This document shows, piece by piece, positions 5,357-7,558 of a stretch of DNA of 7,558 nt. The DNA is taken from positions 1 to 7,558 of the forward strand of contig JADIND010000110.1 in the NCBI GenBank assembly GCA_017694215.1, given 5' to 3'. The position numbers and the translations under genes are program-made. The stretch is from Candidatus Scatousia excrementipullorum. Lineage in GTDB: Bacteria > Cyanobacteriota > Vampirovibrionia > Gastranaerophilales > Gastranaerophilaceae. The notes beneath the pieces are model-generated. The model did no database searches and was not told where the DNA came from. It saw only the letters and a list, made by a program, of their open reading frames with translations. The stretch's first letter is position 1. Each line of letters opens with the position of its first letter.

Positions 5357-6432
5357 ATGTTTTATTTACCGCAAAAACGGGCATTCACGCTTGCGGAAGT
5401 GTTGGTTACTCTTGGCATAGTTGGGCTTATTCAGCTTTATCACAGGCTCATCAAATGATGATTGTAAAAAGTATTCTGCCTTATGATACTTTTGTTCTGC
5501 CTTTTTTAGTTCAGGAAGAAACTCCGTCGGAGCCATCCGATCAGGAAGATGGCGATATTGAAGACTCTGATGGAGGAAATAGCTCCGGCGATAGCGGTTC
5601 GTCAGATGATTCGGATATTAATGATGGTGGAGATTCTTCAGATACTTCAATTCCCGACATGAACGACACAACAACAAAAGAGCTTGTTGACGGTATATTT
5701 GATGCCTTGTTGGATTCACTTAAACATCCGATTGATTTTCCGAGGCATATTGATAATATAAACAAAATTGTTAATAATATAAAAGAACTCCATGATATCT
5801 ACGGTAGTAATAATTTGGGGCAGTTTATTAAAGATTACGCTTCTCAGTCAAATATTCAGCTTCCGGGGTGGTTTGAGGATTTACTGGGTAGTAATGAGTT
5901 TTTGGACAATAAATATTTATTATATAAACATTTATTTGCAAGTTTGTCAGGAGTTTCAGCCGGAGATGAAATGTCCGCTGACTTTATTAAAGTTAAACAA
6001 TATCAGCTTGAGGTGTTGAAAGGTTTGTTGAACGGGGCTTCTTATTGCGACAGTTACGATAAATGTTCCGGCAAACCTTACAGTATATCAACGTTAAATG
6101 GTACACAGGCTGAAATTGAGGCTGCAGAGTTTGATAATGCCGCATTGAAAACTTCGGACGGAATGTATATCTGGCTTGGTGATGTTGATAATCCACAAAG
6201 ATACTACGTTGATATTAACGGTGAAGGTAAACCTAACAAACTCGGTGTCGACGTATTTACTTTTGATATTACCGAAAAACAGGCAATAAGTCCTGAAAAG
6301 AGTGCTAACTGTACACAAACAGGTACTCCGGCTGACGGGGAATGGTACAGGGGACTAGGATGTGCCGGCTATGCAATTTCTGATGAACATCCGGATGCTG
6401 GCAGCGGTAAATATTGGAAAAATATAAAATAA
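5357..6432 (+). pseudogene. Frame-disrupted type IV pilin-like / pseudopilin gene
   Basis: From the ATG at 5357 the sequence encodes a class III prepilin leader: basic QKR, then A-F-T-L-A-E-V-L-V-T-L-G-I-V-G, with the glutamate at the mature position 5 equivalent and the start of the N-terminal helix. After G23 the frame runs out at a TGA (5456-5458). The remainder continues in another frame from about 5425 as AYSALSQAHQMM, which is what normally follows the hydrophobic helix in these proteins. About 24 codons of helix are missing and the lost length must be 1 modulo 3, so an internal deletion of roughly 70-73 bases is the simplest cause. The rest is open to 6432: a Ser/Asp-rich linker (5515-5667), a middle domain, and a pilin-like end with VDINGEGKPNKLGVDVF and cysteines in SANCTQ and GLGCAG. 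Promoter, ribosome site and terminator are intact. No secreted pilin can be made unless an intact allele exists. Confidence 0.75.
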
Positions 6433-6434
6433 CC

Positions 6435-6464
6435 AAAAAACTCCCGAATTTTCGGGAGTTTTTT
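6435..6464. terminator. Bidirectional intrinsic terminator between convergent genes
   Basis: CTCCCGAA (6441-6448) pairs perfectly with TTCGGGAG (6451-6458). The stem is flanked by A6 (6435-6440) and T6 (6459-6464), so it reads as stem plus T-tract on both strands. It begins 2 bases after the pilin-like stop codon and lies 14 bases past the end of the ATP-grasp gene on the minus strand, serving both. Confidence 0.9.
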
Positions 6465-6478
6465 GACCAAATATATAT

Positions 6479-7474
6479 TTATTTTTTATTTTTTAAACCA
6501 GACAAATCTATCATTTCGCCGAGTTTGTAATCCCACTCTACCGGTTCGAATTTCCCTATCCCATTGGCACTATAAAATGTTATTTCTCCAAAATATATTT
6601 TATTATTAACTTCATAGAAATCTGTTCTGGCAAAATTAAAAGGTTGTGCTAATTTCTCTGCTAATTGTTTAATTGATAGAGTTGTTTCCTTTTTAAGACA
6701 TATATCCGAATTTCTTTTACCATCATACTGAAGGCTAAGTTTTTGTAAATTTTTATCGAAAAAATTATTAGCTTGATTTGTATATCTGTCGGTTATAAAC
6801 TCTAATATTTTCGCTTTTCCATTAAAACAAAAGAATTTATAGTCATATAAATCTCCATTCATTTGTTCAATATATTTTTCCGCAATAATTTTAGGCTGAA
6901 TATTCTTATAACACCATTCAAACCCGAAGTAGTAATGGTTAGAATGCGGTTTTAGCCATTCTCTTAATTTAGCCTTGGCCTCTTCAATATCAAGTTTAGA
7001 TTTATCTTTAACGATAATATTCTGCCCGCTTCCCCAGTTAACTTTCAGTACAAATTGGTTTGGAAGTTTGTCAAAATCAATTTCATCAGGAGAATCCCAG
7101 ACGCCTAAAAGCGGAATAAGATATTCTTCCCCGATTTTTTCTTTAACATAATCTCTGACAAGATATTTATCAGCACATTTAGTCAACAGCGGGTCTTCGT
7201 TATAAAGTTTGAGCCATTGAAGTTTTTCGTTGAAACTTCTCGGGTTATCAATATTGGGTTTATAACCGACAGCCCTTTCAAACTGGTGTTCAATAATATA
7301 TTTTTTATCTCTAAGCGAAAGCTTCGGGTCGTATTTTCTTTCCAATAATTTGTCTAATTTTGTTTTCTTTCTGATTTTAATTTTGAATCCTGCGATAGTA
7401 ATAACTTTGTATTTTCTACCGTTAAGATGAATATTTTCCAAAGCGAAAATGTTTTTAAGTAAAGATTTAGCCAT
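6479..7474 (-). CDS. TupA-like ATP-grasp protein of surface polysaccharide synthesis
   Basis: 331 residues. The body matches the TupA-like ATP-grasp family, named after a teichuronopeptide synthesis protein and common in polysaccharide gene clusters. Landmarks are FNEKLQWLKLY (81-91), ADKYLVRDYV (101-110), the nucleotide-binding segment VLKVNWGSGQNIIVKDK (142-158), PKIIAEKYI (194-202), DYKFFCFNGK (211-220), and the C-terminal metal/ATP block RTDFYEVNNKIYFGEITFY (283-301) followed by GKFEPVEWDYKLG. It presumably uses ATP to join a carboxylate to an amine during glycan decoration; the substrate is unknown. Length is normal and no key segment is missing. Residues 7-34 precede the family domain and align with the tail of the DUF4422 protein. 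No signal peptide is seen; it should act in the cytoplasm. Start: AGGA (7482-7485 complement) lies 7 bases ahead of the ATG. Confidence 0.85.
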   Translation of the reverse strand: MAKSLLKNIFALENIHLNGRKYKVITIAGFKIKIRKKTKLDKLLERKYDPKLSLRDKKYIIEHQFERAVGYKPNIDNPRSFNEKLQWLKLYNEDPLLTKCADKYLVRDYVKEKIGEEYLIPLLGVWDSPDEIDFDKLPNQFVLKVNWGSGQNIIVKDKSKLDIEEAKAKLREWLKPHSNHYYFGFEWCYKNIQPKIIAEKYIEQMNGDLYDYKFFCFNGKAKILEFITDRYTNQANNFFDKNLQKLSLQYDGKRNSDICLKKETTLSIKQLAEKLAQPFNFARTDFYEVNNKIYFGEITFYSANGIGKFEPVEWDYKLGEMIDLSGLKNKK

Positions 7475-7509
7475 ACTATTTTCCTTTCCCTAATTTGTGC
7501 CGTAATAAA

Positions 7510-7543
7510 ACGGGTCAGAGTACAAAAAAGTACTCTGACCCGT
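7510..7543 (-). terminator. Perfect 14-bp hairpin, probable terminator of a minus-strand gene outside the window
   Basis: ACGGGTCAGAGTAC (7510-7523) pairs perfectly with GTACTCTGACCCGT (7530-7543) across an A6 loop. On the minus strand it is followed by TTTATTA, a short T-rich tract, so it fits a terminator for a gene lying to the right of the window and transcribed leftward. Only 35 bases separate it from the ATP-grasp start, leaving little room for a promoter, so a leader hairpin or attenuator in front of that gene is an alternative. Confidence 0.55.
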
Positions 7544-7558
7544 AAAAAGTTATATAAA

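Noticed and set aside
5541..6318. Several short open frames on both strands inside the pilin-like gene
   Set aside because: The main frame carries pilin-like motifs through to 6432. The others are by-products, including a minus-strand Ser-rich peptide that just mirrors the Asp/Ser-rich codons.

Overview
The window looks like chromosomal sequence from an AT-rich, gut-type bacterium. The best guess, inferred and not proven, is a non-photosynthetic relative of cyanobacteria (Gastranaerophilales / Vampirovibrionia). The main pointers are the prepilin N-terminus FTLAEVLVTLGIVG, a pilin-like C-terminus with the pattern VDINGEGKPNKLGVDVF, and surface-glycan enzymes of the DUF4422 and TupA-like ATP-grasp families. 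No insertion sequence, tRNA, rRNA or CRISPR array is visible.

Layout. Positions 1-450 hold no gene. They are visibly richer in G+C than the rest and packed with short hairpins and diverged copies of two intergenic repeat motifs. An AT-rich leader (451-537) precedes folC (538-1722, +), the folate polyglutamylation enzyme. Convergent to it and overlapping its last 26 bases is a membrane glycosyltransferase of family 2 (1697-3259, -) with an unusual cysteine-bearing C-terminal extension. A probable terminator for it lies inside the folC coding sequence. Upstream on the same strand is a secreted beta-domain protein (3345-4124, -). A divergent promoter region (4125-4307) separates it from a DUF4422 glycosyltransferase-like gene (4308-5246, +). 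Next is a pilin-like gene (5357-6432, +) that keeps a strong promoter, a ribosome-binding site and a perfect prepilin leader but is frame-disrupted about 23 codons in. A perfect bidirectional terminator (6435-6464) separates it from a convergent TupA-like ATP-grasp gene (6479-7474, -). At the right edge a 14-bp perfect hairpin (7510-7543) probably ends a further minus-strand gene outside the window.

How the genes fit together. Three genes (family 2 glycosyltransferase, DUF4422, TupA-like ATP-grasp) point to building or decorating surface polysaccharide, and two (the secreted beta-domain protein and the pilin-like gene) to the cell surface. They are not one operon: strands alternate and most have their own signals. 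folC is housekeeping and unrelated in function.

The points most worth a second look are the broken prepilin gene, a short sequence module shared by the C-terminus of the DUF4422 protein and the N-terminus of the ATP-grasp protein, the cysteine-rich tail of the glycosyltransferase, and the terminator embedded in folC. I did not find convincing evidence of a wholly new multi-gene system.
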